The notes below the pieces were generated by a model that was not told where the DNA came from, did not search any database, and saw nothing but the letters and a program-made list of their open reading frames with translations. 64,000 nucleotides of DNA from Diogma glabrata (taxonomy: Eukaryota > Arthropoda > Insecta > Diptera > Cylindrotomidae), in contig OY856186.1 in the NCBI GenBank assembly GCA_963693315.1, positions 285,654,492 to 285,718,491 on the forward strand, read 5' to 3'. The position numbers and the translations under genes are program-made. This document shows positions 31,120 to 41,745 of this stretch, piece by piece (position 1 is the first letter of the stretch; every line of letters starts with the position of its first letter).

Positions 31120-31405
31120 TTATACCGACCGTGAAGGATCGTGCAGGTCCTGAAAAAGAATTATAGCTAAGGTCCGTTCACCACAACTAGGGTGAGATAC
31201 TAATGTTAAATGAAAACTTGGTATCAAGCGGATCTTGAGTTACCAGTCCGACTAAATAAGGGCTCAGATCTGGGTCGGATACGGTTTGCCCTACCACTGA
31301 TAGGAACTGCACACTAAACAGGTCCTGATCAGTAATGTAACGCCTCGAACTATCTAAACCGGCTCAGACAGCCCTACTAGAACCAGATCGGTTTAAATAG
31401 GGCAG
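31120..31405. repeat. GC-richer dispersed repeat, type 'gatccgg/ccctatta' (copy a)
   Basis: Contains ggatcttgagttaccagtccg, gtcctgatcagtaatgtaacgc, aactatctaaaccggctcag and ccctactagaaccagatcgg. Related blocks lie at 31925-32110, 40480-40625 and 41495-41745. Composition differs sharply from the AT-rich surroundings. No protein is recognised; probably ends of one non-autonomous element family. Confidence 0.55.
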
Positions 31406-31924
31406 ATACTACTACATAAATTACAAAATATATAATTTTTGTAAATACGTTATTTTCAAAATGTACAATAAATTCGTTTATGAAAATATTCTAACTTTAT
31501 ACTTACCTATATGTAGTCATAATGCAGAGAAGCAATAACTAAAGCATATCTAAAATCTCGCAAACTATGTTTATCTGAAATGGACATTACTCTATAATGA
31601 ATTTTAACAAAACAAAATTTATTCAAATGAAATAGGGCTCAGCAGCCAAATTCTGTAACTGTGAAGCGGTGAAGTGATAAGTTATTTATCACTTCATCGC
31701 AAAAATATCTAAGTGAGTTAAGTTTTAAAATTATAAAGTTAACATTGACTTTTTGTTTGGCTATAAAATGAAATCGTTTCTTTTGTTGTTATTGACATTA
31801 TATCAAAAATCACCAAAACGTCAATGTGATTTGATTTTTTAAAATTGCATTTCTAAATTAAATACAGATTTATTTTTCAATTTTATTTTTTAAAATATTT
31901 ATATATATTTAAATTTATAAACGT

Positions 31925-32110
31925 TTTACGCTTCTGATCCGGTCCTGATCGGATGAGATAGGTTTTCGCTTCCGGGTCGGATCAGGACAAATAGGGCGTG
32001 CCCTATTAGTAATATCAGGTCTGATTTCTGATATGGGCCGGATGCAAAAACCGTTTTAGGACATACCTTACTATATCCTGATCCGTCTTGCATCGGGGTG
32101 AGGGTGAGTT
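31925..32110. repeat. GC-richer dispersed repeat (copy b)
   Basis: Contains gatccggtcctgatcggatg, gggtcggatcaggac, ggcgtgccctattagtaata and ctgatccgtcttgcatcgg, several of which are partly complementary to the block at 31120-31405. The pair may be the two ends of one element of about 1 kb. Confidence 0.5.
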
Positions 32111-32171
32111 GTTTGAACTGTTGAATGTGTTTATCACTGATGATTTGAAACTAGTTTTGGAAAATTCATTT

Positions 32172-32512
32172 TTTCTATGATAACAATTTAAAAGTCTATT
32201 CCACTAGTGTAAAAAGAATAACAAATTGTAGTTGCTATGGTTTTTCATATCATTTTACAAAGTATTTTAAACAACGCAACCATGAAAAAATAGAATATGA
32301 ATTTTGAATGTTTTTTTGTCGATTTCTAACTTTATAATTCATAGTAAATATCGATTATATATTACTATCATAGCAAAAATTGCATTTCCTACGCGAGATA
32401 AAAACGCTTTTCGTTCGTAAACATGTCTCACTCGACGCTAGCGCGTCTCGTGAACAAATGTTTACTCACGAAAAAAACAATGTTTTCATCTCTTGTAGGA
32501 AAATATACTATT
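32172..32512 (-). repeat. Dispersed repeat with foldback head (copy 2)
   Basis: Inverted partner of 10791-11130, with 297 bases of close match from gaataacaaattgtagttgc to gtaggaaaatatactatt. The internal foldback around cgcgtctcgtgaac is conserved. Confidence 0.7.
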
Positions 32513-33570
32513 AATTTGACTACTGGTCTGCAAATTGATGCAAACATTTGCATTAATCATTTGTTGTATTTTTACGAACATTTAATTTGTGTTTTTTGAT
32601 GTTATTGAAATCGTTACACTGATTTGGAGTCCGAGTCATTACAAGTAGATATAATATGAATATAATTTATAATAAAATTAGAAATAGAAGAGAAAGAAAC
32701 TTACCAAAATTATAAACACTTATTTTATTATGCTTGTCAAAAAATAAACAGGAGTGGACTTTAATATATTGCCTTCTGTAATCGAAAAAATGAACCATAT
32801 TGATGTTTGCTATCTACTCTGTGCAGAATAGAGAGGAAAAAATATCAAGTGAAAAGAAAATAGCTATTATGTGACGAATATATATTGAGGTCCACCATGT
32901 TAAAAATGGAATTTTGTTGTGATTTTATGGGTGAACAGGGTCGCAATACTTCAGAGCTATTGAACGACATGGAACATAATGAGCAATTAAAATTATACAA
33001 TAAAAAAGATCTGTGATTTGATTATATTAAAATTAAATAGTAAATTCAGTTTGTTAAAAATATAAAAAAAGACCAAACAAGAATGATCAAATATTATGTA
33101 CCTATTTTATGTTATTGATGTGGTTACCACAAATTGAAAATAGAGAAATAATAAATAAAATGTGCTCTTGACAAAATTTGATGTGTTCTTTGTACTAAAA
33201 AATTTTGTATTGAAATGATTATTAGACCAGTAAGTAAGAGAAAAATAATAGAATCGATATAAAATTTTATTAACTAAACGAAGCACGACTAAAATTCAAA
33301 TTACGAGGAATCCAAAAAGAAATTAACCAATGCTATAGAAGTACCTGCCAGTTCCTACTTTGGGGACGTTCAAGTAGTACCTAAGCATACTCTCTATGAT
33401 TTTAAAACCAACCAACCTCATACTTCATTATAAGTAAAAATAAGAAAATTGTCATCTCCCTCCTCTTTCAAATCATAAGACGTAATAATTTTTAAAAACT
33501 TTTATTAAATATTCAAGTTAAAATTCAAAAGACTCAATTATTTTTAAAATTATAATATTAGTGTTTGATA
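32513..33570. other. AT-rich DNA, no gene
   Basis: I see no coding pattern or structured repeat. Confidence 0.45.
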
Positions 33571-33879
33571 AAATAAGAAAATTAAGAATCATTTATTGGC
33601 ACGAAGTCCATGGAATTCAAGCTAAAATTCATTAAATCGGTTGGATTATTAATGCCATCTTCGTTTAGCCATTCGGCGTCTTTCTTTCTATCTGCATCTC
33701 TTACTATGCACATTAATTCTCGTGCACATCGAGCAGCTATATCGGCAAACTTTTTCGGCTCTACATTCCTGCTTTTTATGCACATTTTTTAAATGATAAA
33801 TTGCAATTTTTGTGAGACACAAAAAAACCACATTGATTTCAAACTCTATTTTGAGTTGTGACTTGATAGAGGAATAAAT

Positions 33880-34648
33880 CTGTAGGTGGGAGGTAAACTA
33901 CACCAAGTCACATTTTTTTCAAAATTCGTTTTTTTATACTGTTAGAATCAGGATGTTGTTCTCTACCGAGAGGTTAATAGCACTGAGTCCTAACTAGTGT
34001 AGTTTGCGAGATAGAACAATTGTAAATGACATCAAGTCCAAAGCCCTTAGAGGTAAAGAACGTCAAGTGAACAAATTTTGACACCAAGTCCAAATGTTCA
34101 AGAGGTAAAGAACATCAAGTGTACATAGTTCTGTTTATGACTAAATAGTGTTGTAGACGACAACAATGTATTTAGAGGTAAATAACACCAAGTCCATTTA
34201 GTCAATGTGTCTTTAGGATTTAACGTCTTTCTTTTAGTTTCCTAAAAAATGTAAACAATTTTAAACGTTTTTTAACGTTAAACTTACATTGTTAATAATA
34301 TATTTTGAATTAAAGTTTATAAAAAAGCCTTTAACATTATGTACAATTTTATGTACAATTGTCTTGGACTTGGTGTTGTATGTTTCAAGGGACTTGGGAA
34401 TACTAAGATCTATCATTGTGAGGTAAAGCACACCAAGTCCTTTTTAACAAATAACCGTTACATAATATGACGTAATTTAATTAAGGATGTCATGGAAATT
34501 AAAAAAAAATTACAAAGTAAAAAAAATTTTCGGGGTAAGGGACGCAGTTAATAGAGATATAGCAGGGTTTGTGATTTTCAAACAGTTTTTTGGCTTTCCT
34601 GTAAAATTTTAAAAATGTGACTTGGTGTAGTTTACCTCCCACCTACAG
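33880..34648. mobile_element. Non-autonomous DNA element, 769 bp, 37-base TIRs, AAAT duplication
   Basis: TIRs CTGTAGGTGGGAGGTAAACT (continuing acaccaagtcacatttt) and exact complement at 34612-34648, flanked by AAAT at 33876-33879 and 34649-34652. The interior carries about eight variants of GGTAAAnAACACCAAGTCC in both orientations, the same core as in the TIRs. No ORF. The 4-base duplication and reiterated motif do not fit a superfamily I can name with confidence. Confidence 0.75.
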
Positions 34649-35298
34649 AAATGTAATCATATGAAAATTGAGAAAATCCTTTACATTCTAAATCAATTTT
34701 CAGTGCTAAACGTAGACTCAAATTAAGATCGTCAGACGTTTGTTTTATGTTTATTGATGGCGGGAGAAAACGATTTGGAAGCACTTTCAACAAAGCACAA
34801 CGCAGAGAAGCACAAACATTTGTGTTACGACATATGACAATCTGTAACAAATATTGGCTCTCACGAACATGGTTGGAATACTAATTGGCTTCACTTCGAG
34901 ATTAACAGGAAATTTAATAATTTCATCTGAGGAAACATTACCCGCATTCGCAGTTACATTGGCCCTATTCCCGAACACATATTTGACAATCGGCAAAATT
35001 GTCAATTTCACCATAATGCTTCACCACGTTGTCCAAAAATGATATTCCATAACCCAAATTTGTCTATCATATAGGTTTGTGTCTTAGTTACAAAATTATA
35101 ACAGATTATAATAAATTTTTTGTACTAAATCCGAAATAAAACAATCAAAGATGTCGTTTTAAGCAATTTTTTTTGACAACTAATTTTTTCAATCTTTAAA
35201 TATGCAAAATAAAATAAAAACATATTTAATAAATAAATTTTTTTAATGATATATATAAAAATATAATTGATTAATATTATTAAAGACTTATTTTTGTC

Positions 35299-35525
35299 TT
35301 AAGCCGCAATTAGACTATTGCAGAACTCTGCAATATTTCTGCAATGGTAGTGTGTAAAATATTCATTGCAGAAAAGTTTGGCAATGAACTCATTTTAAAA
35401 CATTGCAATGACTCATTGCAATGTTTTGCAATGAGTTCATTGCCAAATTTTTCTGCAATGAATATTTTACATACTATTATTGCACGACTATTGCAGAGTT
35501 CTGCAATAGTCTAATTGCGGCTTAA
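35299..35525. mobile_element. Palindromic MITE (copy 2, 227 bp)
   Basis: Same family as 24006-24233: ttaagccgcaattagactattgc with its complement at the right end, and central cattgcaatgactcattgcaatg. It has more mismatches in its right arm (tattattgcacgactattg) than copy 1, so it is older or drifting. It lies within the decayed gene at 33582-35715. Confidence 0.85.
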
Positions 35526-35857
35526 TAAATTACTTTTTACGCAGACCCATGAAGTTTCGAAACATCAAAATTTTATTTGTCTTATTTTTCATCATAATAG
35601 TACGGCATTCATCAAGGTGTGAACCAAAAGGATCATACGGTAATACAAAACCAGCAAGCTTTTGACTCAAAGGTGTTATTCTTCGCTCTACCCGGCTTAA
35701 GGCACATTGATCTGCAGCATTCGTGACAATGAATTTTAATTTATTGTTTTATAATTTTTGTATCTTACGTAAGATTTTTGACACTCTCCTCCTTCTCTTT
35801 GTAACCAAAAATAAGAAAAATTGAATAACCCCCGCCAAGCCTGCTTACGAATTACTT

Positions 35858-35870
35858 AAGTGCCCCCTTT
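35858..35870. repeat. Left target-site duplication of the Loa-like element
   Basis: AAGTGCCCCCTTT, repeated at 40212-40224 right after the 3' tail. The two copies are identical over 13 bases. Confidence 0.85.
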
Positions 35871-36133
35871 CCCCATCTAATGGACTTGGCACTTTGACGC
35901 AGTGATGGGGCTCAGTAGACTCAGTGATCTTAGGAGCTACAACGGTAGGGTCACCCATGCCGTTAGGTCCTCGGTGAGAATCGAAGCCAAGATCAAGTCC
36001 AAAACCCAAAGCTAAGGTGAGACACGTACGCCGAAAGCTTAGCATGGTCAAGGGGGTGCTTGATTATTAGTACGGAACTCTGGATACCGGGCGTCCTCCA
36101 GTTTCAATAGCCTTACCACAGCACAGGGCTCTG

Positions 36134-37174
36134 TTGTGGCTGACCAATGTACCTCCCTACTTTCTCCATAAATATTGTATGGAAAACTATAAAGTTTTAG
36201 ATGAGAGCGATGCTTCTCCAAACGCATCACTTAAATCAACAACAAAACTGTGCACCATGTCCTACTCTAGGATCATGCCTGATTTATCAGCTTATTCTAA
36301 ACCAGACAGCACACATGCCATGTCTGACTCTAGGATAATGCCTGATTTATCAGCTTATCCTAATTCGGATAGTACACACACCATGTCTGACTCTATGGTA
36401 ATGTCTGATTCACCAGCTTACTCTAAGTCAGACAGAAGACCTGTACGATATAGACAAAAATCTCTAGTACCTAAATTAAGTTGCGTTCAGATTAATCTGC
36501 ACAGATCAGAAATGGCCTCAGTTAATTTGAACCGGTTAATTGAACAGGATGCTTACGATCTTGCATTTATACAGGAGCCGTGGGCAGACAGTAAAAGAAT
36601 AAAAGGTCTATCGTCAAACAAAAATACAAAACTGATCTATTTCTCAGATGTGGAAAGACCGCGAACCGCGATTCTCTTCAACAAACATCTGAAAATATTT
36701 CCGTTGAATGAATTTATCTGTAGAGATCTTACAACGGTCCAGATAGAAATTCATCTTCCTCAAGGTGGATTTCGTAAATTCATTTTAGCTTCTGCATACT
36801 TCTCGGGGGATGAGGACGAGACACCACCAGAAGTGGTAGAGAAACTCATCAAGTATTGCAACAATAACCACTATAACCTCATAATAGCATGTGATGCTAA
36901 CGCTCATCACACCGTGTGGGGAAGTAGCAACATTAACACAAAAGGCGAGCGTCTGCTTCAATTTTTGTATACAAACAATATGTTTATTGCAAACAAAGGT
37001 AGTGAGCCTACCTTTAGAAACGCAATCAGAGGCGAGGTCCTTGACCTTACTTTAACTAACATAAACGCTACTAACCATATTAAGAACTGGCATGTTTCGA
37101 AGGAAGCTTCTATGTCTGATCATGCTTATATATGTTTCAACATAGAACACTACCCGAAGCATCCAGTACTTTAG
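36134..37174 (+). CDS. APE-type endonuclease region of Loa-like element
   Basis: 346 residues. After about 60 residues of leader, a 22-23 residue unit (MSDSRIMPDLSAY...DSTH) is repeated three times at about residues 43-105. The endonuclease then starts (LSCVQINLHRSEMASVNLNR). Catalytic landmarks are Glu148 in IQEPW, Asp254/Asn256 in CDANAHH and Asp329/His330 in SDHAY. The enzyme nicks target DNA to prime reverse transcription. It stops at 37172-37174 by a 1-nt shift; the RT frame is open from 37170 on, so the two were one ORF. The native start is uncertain; 36134 is the first available ATG. Confidence 0.85.
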   Translation: MWLTNVPPYFLHKYCMENYKVLDESDASPNASLKSTTKLCTMSYSRIMPDLSAYSKPDSTHAMSDSRIMPDLSAYPNSDSTHTMSDSMVMSDSPAYSKSDRRPVRYRQKSLVPKLSCVQINLHRSEMASVNLNRLIEQDAYDLAFIQEPWADSKRIKGLSSNKNTKLIYFSDVERPRTAILFNKHLKIFPLNEFICRDLTTVQIEIHLPQGGFRKFILASAYFSGDEDETPPEVVEKLIKYCNNNHYNLIIACDANAHHTVWGSSNINTKGERLLQFLYTNNMFIANKGSEPTFRNAIRGEVLDLTLTNINATNHIKNWHVSKEASMSDHAYICFNIEHYPKHPVL

Positions 37175-40124
37175 AAACCCAAGAAAAACCAACTGGGAAC
37201 TTTACACAACATATCTTCATGATAATGTAAATAGTTGCAGCAGTATCAGCTCTACATTTGAGCTTGACTCTGCAGCAAATAATTTACAAGAAATTATCAC
37301 TGAAGCATACAACCTTAATACTCCAATAACTCAATCCAAAAGATGCAGAGATGTACCTTGGTGGAATGGTAACTTGGAAAGGAAAAGGAATAAAGTTCGC
37401 AAGCTCTTTAACAGAGCAAAAACAACGAATAATTGGACAGAGTACCGAGTAGCTCTAACCAATTATAATAAAGAACTCAGACAATCAAAAAGAAATAGCT
37501 GGAAAGAGCTCTGCAATACGATAGATAATCTGCCTGCTGCAGCTCGACTCCAAAAATTGATGTCGTCTGATCACACAAACCCTCTAGGCTCAATCTGCAA
37601 ACCAAGTGGTACGTATACCACCAGCTGTATTGAGACACTAGATACTTTACTTCAAACCCACTTTCCGGGCTCAATAAAATGGAGCACGGAAGATAATGCC
37701 AACGAAGACGTACGTCTTCTAGATCCTGCAACTAAAAGTAATGCAGATCATTTAACCAACGCAATTTTCACCCCCAACAAAGCGAGATGGGCTATAGAAT
37801 CCTTCGGTCCGTATAAATCTCCAGGAGGTGATGGAATTTTTCCGGTATTTCTGCAAAAGGGTCTAACAATCATTCTTCCATATCTCATGCGTTTGTTCAA
37901 AGCAAGCTTTCGCCTTGCTTACATTCCTCAGATATGGCGAGAAACCAGAGTTGTTTTTATACCTAAGCCAGGAAAAAAACCAAATGAAGCCAAATCATAC
38001 AGACCCATAAGTCTTACATCTTTTCTATTAAAAACAATGGAAAAGATGTTGGATTATCACATCCGTGATGTATGTCTGAAACAAAACCCTCTCAACTCTA
38101 GCCAGCACGCCTATCAGACTGGGAAATCTACTGAAACGGCGTTGCACAAAATGGTGAAAGAAATTGAGAGCACCCTAAACTATAAGGAAGCACTTGTTTG
38201 TACATTTATGGACATACAAGGAGCCTTTGACAATGTCCACTTCAATGCTATCATCGAAATGGCCACAAAGAAAAATATAAACCCGCTTATCATTGCGTGG
38301 ATTATCAAGATGCTACAGAGTCGGAAGATAACGGCTACACTAGGTGATTATTCAGTGACTGTTACTGCATCTAGAGGCTGCCCGCAAGGGGGCGTGCTCT
38401 CTCCGCTGCTTTGGCTAATGGTGGCTGATGATCTCCTCACTAAGCTAAATTATTCCGGCTTCAACACTGTAGGCTATGCCGACGACTTGGCAGTCATGGT
38501 TAGAGGGAAACATGACTCCATTGTCGCTGGTCGAACCCAGACAGCTCTTAATATTGTATCAAAGTGGTGCAACAGATTAGGACTGTCGATCAACCCACAA
38601 AAAACAAGCATTGTCGTTTTCACAAACAGGAGAAACTTTAATTTCGTTTCTCCTGTTCTAAACGGCGTCCCAATACAAACATCAAAAGAGGTTAGATATT
38701 TAGGTGTGATCCTGGATAGCAAACTAACTTGGAACCCACACCTGAAATATATCTCTGATAAGGCAAACAAAGTTTTCTTCACATGCAGAAATCTGTTTGG
38801 GAAAACATGGGGTCTTAGCCCAAAAATGATACTTTGGTTGCACCAAAGTATTATAAAACCAATTCTAACATATGCAGCTTTAGTTTGGTGGCCTAAAACG
38901 CGCCAAATAACTGCTCAAAATATGTTTACAAAAATACAAAGGCTTGTGTGTCTTAGTGCCACAGGTGCTTTCAAAACCACGCCAACGTCAGCAATGGAGA
39001 TTCTTCTAAAGCTTTCTCCATTGCACCTGCATGTTAAATCTGTAGCGGTGTTGAGCGTTCATAGACTGCAGCTCACAGAAGGGTTTAAGCCGGGTAATCT
39101 AACTGGACACCTTAAAATCCTTTCTGAATTACAAGCTGAACTGCATACATACCATATTTCGGATTGTATGCCAAAAACAATAGATTTAGATAGGCACTTT
39201 GATGTCAAGATATTAGCCAGAGATCTTATTAAAAACTACATACGGTCACTGCCACATAACGCCAGCATCTGGTACACAGATGGTTCTCGAACCAACATGG
39301 GCACGGGAGCAGGAGTGTTTGGTCCTAGAACAAAACAAACGGTTGCCTTAGGCACCACAACAACCATATTTCAAGCCGAAATTTTTGCCATTAGCAGTTG
39401 CGCTTTGCTATGCGCTGAAAGAAAATACCAAAATATTGAAATATATATTATCTCTGACAGCCAAGCAGCACTCTTGGCACTAAAATCTACGCGCTTTGAT
39501 TCAAAACTGGTATGGGAATGCTACCAAAATCTATTAAAAATCTCGTGCAATAACACAGTAACACTTGTGTGGGCACCTAGCCACACAGGAATACAAGGAA
39601 ATGCTATCGCTGACGCTTTAGCAAAGCAAGGTGCCAATAAAAAATTTGTTGGACCGGAACCATGCCTTGGAATGGCCAAGAGTTCGCTCAAAAGCACAAT
39701 CCAAACAATGGAACAAGAACAAAATGCTAAATTATGGAGAAGCAGAGAGGGACTAGTACACTCCAAGAAGTTTCTAGGTAACTTCCCTGTTTCACCCTTA
39801 AAAACAATCGACTTAAACAGAGAGTCTCTAAGAATTTTAACGTGGTGCGTTACTGGACATGGTCCTTTAAACCACCATCTTAACAAAATAGGCCTTGTTG
39901 TTTCCGACAGGTGCAGATTCTGCTATTCGGACGCGGAAACGATGGAACACGTCATCTGCAGCTGTCCTGAACTCTCTGGGCACAGATACAACCAACTTGG
40001 TCATAGAAGACTAACACTTCCATTACCACAAAACGTCACTCCAATTGAGCTAATTAATTTTATTAAAAGTCTCAACTTGGATGACAGAATACAACCAGTA
40101 ACGGCACAGACGACGACTGACTAA
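37170..40124 (+). CDS. Reverse transcriptase + RNase H of Loa-like element
   Basis: Open without a stop from 37170; positions are counted from 37374. RT fingers start near residue 130 (ESFGPYKSPGGDGIFPVFLQ), followed by PKPGKKPNEAKSYRPISLTS, ASRGCPQGGVLSPLLW and catalytic YADD at 368-371. RNase H follows: YTDGSR (Asp636), SDSQAALLAL (Asp695), and WAPSHTGIQGNAIADALAK with His and Asp. A CCHC-like CRFCYSDAETMEHVICSC closes the protein. All catalytic residues are kept. Length fits RT-RNase H of the I superfamily. It has no own start because it is the continuation of the endonuclease frame. Confidence 0.9.
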   Translation, partial: FRNPRKTNWELYTTYLHDNVNSCSSISSTFELDSAANNLQEIITEAYNLNTPITQSKRCRDVPWWNGNLERKRNKVRKLFNRAKTTNNWTEYRVALTNYNKELRQSKRNSWKELCNTIDNLPAAARLQKLMSSDHTNPLGSICKPSGTYTTSCIETLDTLLQTHFPGSIKWSTEDNANEDVRLLDPATKSNADHLTNAIFTPNKARWAIESFGPYKSPGGDGIFPVFLQKGLTIILPYLMRLFKASFRLAYIPQIWRETRVVFIPKPGKKPNEAKSYRPISLTSFLLKTMEKMLDYHIRDVCLKQNPLNSSQHAYQTGKSTETALHKMVKEIESTLNYKEALVCTFMDIQGAFDNVHFNAIIEMATKKNINPLIIAWIIKMLQSRKITATLGDYSVTVTASRGCPQGGVLSPLLWLMVADDLLTKLNYSGFNTVGYADDLAVMVRGKHDSIVAGRTQTALNIVSKWCNRLGLSINPQKTSIVVFTNRRNFNFVSPVLNGVPIQTSKEVRYLGVILDSKLTWNPHLKYISDKANKVFFTCRNLFGKTWGLSPKMILWLHQSIIKPILTYAALVWWPKTRQITAQNMFTKIQRLVCLSATGAFKTTPTSAMEILLKLSPLHLHVKSVAVLSVHRLQLTEGFKPGNLTGHLKILSELQAELHTYHISDCMPKTIDLDRHFDVKILARDLIKNYIRSLPHNASIWYTDGSRTNMGTGAGVFGPRTKQTVALGTTTTIFQAEIFAISSCALLCAERKYQNIEIYIISDSQAALLALKSTRFDSKLVWECYQNLLKISCNNTVTLVWAPSHTGIQGNAIADALAKQGANKKFVGPEPCLGMAKSSLKSTIQTMEQEQNAKLWRSREGLVHSKKFLGNFPVSPLKTIDLNRESLRILTWCVTGHGPLNHHLNKIGLVVSDRCRFCYSDAETMEHVICSCPELSGHRYNQLGHRRLTLPLPQNVTPIELINFIKSLNLDDRIQPVTAQTTTD

Positions 40125-40211
40125 TAACAAAATCAGGGTAAGCACAATAGACCTTCAGGTCGCAGTGCTACTTGAACTGTAAGTCTCAAGGCCCTCCAAT
40201 AAATAAAAATA

Positions 40212-40224
40212 AAGTGCCCCCTTT
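40212..40224. repeat. Right target-site duplication of the Loa-like element
   Basis: AAGTGCCCCCTTT, identical to 35858-35870; it begins within the A-rich tail, so its leading A residues are shared. Confidence 0.85.
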
Positions 40225-40479
40225 GACAATATTTGTGATCAATATCAATATATTTTACGACAACAGCTTAATGGTTCTACAAAATATCCACCGAATATGA
40301 TAATCGATTGCTGACGTAATCCAAACTTAGCATCTTACTTTTTAGATTTAGATTTTGGGTACTTGGGCACACAACTCTAAACAAGAATACGTATTTGAAA
40401 GTTTTTTGTTGCTATTATTATTATTATTATTATTATGGTGTTTATGTTATTTTTTAAGGAGTAACCCAATAAGAATTAT

Positions 40480-40625
40480 ATCAAGATCCAGATATGGATT
40501 TCCCTACAACTAATAGAGGCCAGACCAGGCACTCTTAATAGACCCTGGTCAGGAACGTAACGCATCAAGCTATCTGGTCCTTAATTAGGCCGCCCTACTA
40601 GAACCGGATCAAATTAGTTAAATGA
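40480..40625. repeat. GC-richer dispersed repeat (copy c)
   Basis: agaccctggtcaggaacgtaacgcatcaagctatctgg and cgccctactagaaccggatc match the block at 31300-31395 in the same order. Confidence 0.6.
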
Positions 40626-41494
40626 CGGCTGATGATATATCTCATGCCTGTTCACTAAACCCTTTTCTTACAGTCCACATATACTCGTTATATCTTGTTT
40701 TACAACAGCTGGAGGTGAATCAACTACTTCATAGCCCCCAAAACTTTTTAATCAAACGAAACCTAATTTCATTGCAATTTAAACACTTTTATATATTCCA
40801 TTTCATATTCCGCTCCATTTTTATTATCTTCTTGTACACTTTTGACTTCTATTAATTTTACTCAATTCCAATTTTATTTGAAAATCGCCATTATCATTTA
40901 GGTTACTAAAAATCTTCTTATTAGTTTCAACACCGGAGATATAAAAAAAAACTTTTCATCATTAAAAATATTTCTTTAAATGTTGACTTATAACGTTTTG
41001 ATCATAATAGTCAACCATTTACCATAATCACATTTATATCACATAATAATAGATAAACATTTATTGTAAGTCATACTTACAGATATAATTTAATTCAATT
41101 AAAATCTCAAAAGAATAATACAATTTTTTTTGCTTGATTTAAATTTATATAAATTATTTCACTTTGATTTCAAAAATATAATTTCTTTTCTTGAAAGTTA
41201 AAACTAACTAACTTTATAATCCGACGCGATTATACTCATCGATTTTTCAAAAAAAAAAAGAATTTCTATCTATCTCTGTCTTGTGGCTTCAATTTATCGA
41301 ACAGCAAAAATTTGAACTCATACATTGCAACTCTTCCGTGTATACAAATAAAACAAATAAAACAGACGGAGAAAGACCATCCAAATACTACCAAACAAAT
41401 GCAACATAAGGTCCTTAAAAATTTGATCAACTAGGGGGTATGTATGTGTTGACTGTTTGTTTTCATAATTTAACGAAAATGTCTATTGAACAGA
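40626..41494. other. AT-rich DNA between two blocks of the GC-richer repeat
   Basis: No gene. If blocks c and d are the two ends of one element, this is its interior; it has no coding capacity that I recognise. Confidence 0.45.
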
Positions 41495-41745
41495 TTTTTG
41501 TTGGTCGTTACAGATGGTTTCTGATTTGGTATGGATGGGAATGCCTTATTAAGGCTTGCCCTAGTTCATTCTTATCCGGCCTTAAATCGGCATTTACTAC
41601 TAAGGATGAGATAGTATTTGCAGTCCGGGCTGGATCAATAGAAATAGGACGTGCCTTATTAGTGAACTCAGGTATGTAAATGCCCTATTAAAACTTTGCT
41701 TATTACACCCTGATCCAGCCCGGATCATAATAGGGAATGCCTGAA
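41495..41745. repeat. GC-richer dispersed repeat (copy d)
   Basis: ggcttgccctagttcattcttatccggcc, gtccgggctggatcaatagaaataggacgtgccttattagt and ccctgatccagcccggatcataataggg. It is partly self-complementary (ctggatca/tgatccag) and related to 31925-32110. Confidence 0.55.

Larger units (their letters stand above)
33582..35715 (-). pseudogene. Decayed gene of unrecognised family, interrupted by two DNA elements
   Basis: Read on the minus strand. About 35710-35530 gives NAADQCALSRVERRITPLSQ, then KLAGFVLPYDPFGSHLDECR and a basic MFRNFMGLRKK end. A palindromic MITE follows. Then a frame with stops carries a Cys-rich stretch, and 34850-34655 gives LQIVICRNTNVCASLRCALL then KVLPNRFLPPSINIKQTSDD. 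The 769-bp element interrupts at 34648. A last frame (33785-33582) reads ADIAARCARELMCIVRDADR to a stop. The 'ERR..PLS..LAG..LP.D.FG.HLD' and 'C...C..RS....LP.RFLPP' patterns look like conserved motifs of uncharacterised arthropod proteins I only vaguely recall. It could be a TE-borne or a domesticated gene. Function unknown. Confidence 0.4.
35871..40211 (+). mobile_element. I-superfamily (Loa-like) non-LTR retrotransposon, full length, 4341 bp
   Basis: Both ends are set by a 13-bp target duplication. Order: GC-rich 5' leader (35871-36133), endonuclease frame, RT/RNase H frame, short 3' region (ttcaggtcgcagtgctac...caaggccctccaataa) and an A-rich (aaata)n-like tail. APE endonuclease, RT, RNase H and a C-terminal CCHC motif in this order indicate the I superfamily; the RNase H and DANAHHTVWG box suggest Loa. 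One frameshift near 37170 is the only clear defect. A gag-like ORF1 is not visible. Confidence 0.85.

Noticed and set aside
33880..34648. CRISPR-like array because of reiterated ACCAAGTCC motifs
   Set aside because: Repeats are short, irregularly spaced and in both orientations, inside a TIR-flanked element of a eukaryotic genome.
39521..39886. 121-codon minus-strand frame
   Set aside because: Antisense shadow of the RNase H domain of the Loa-like element.
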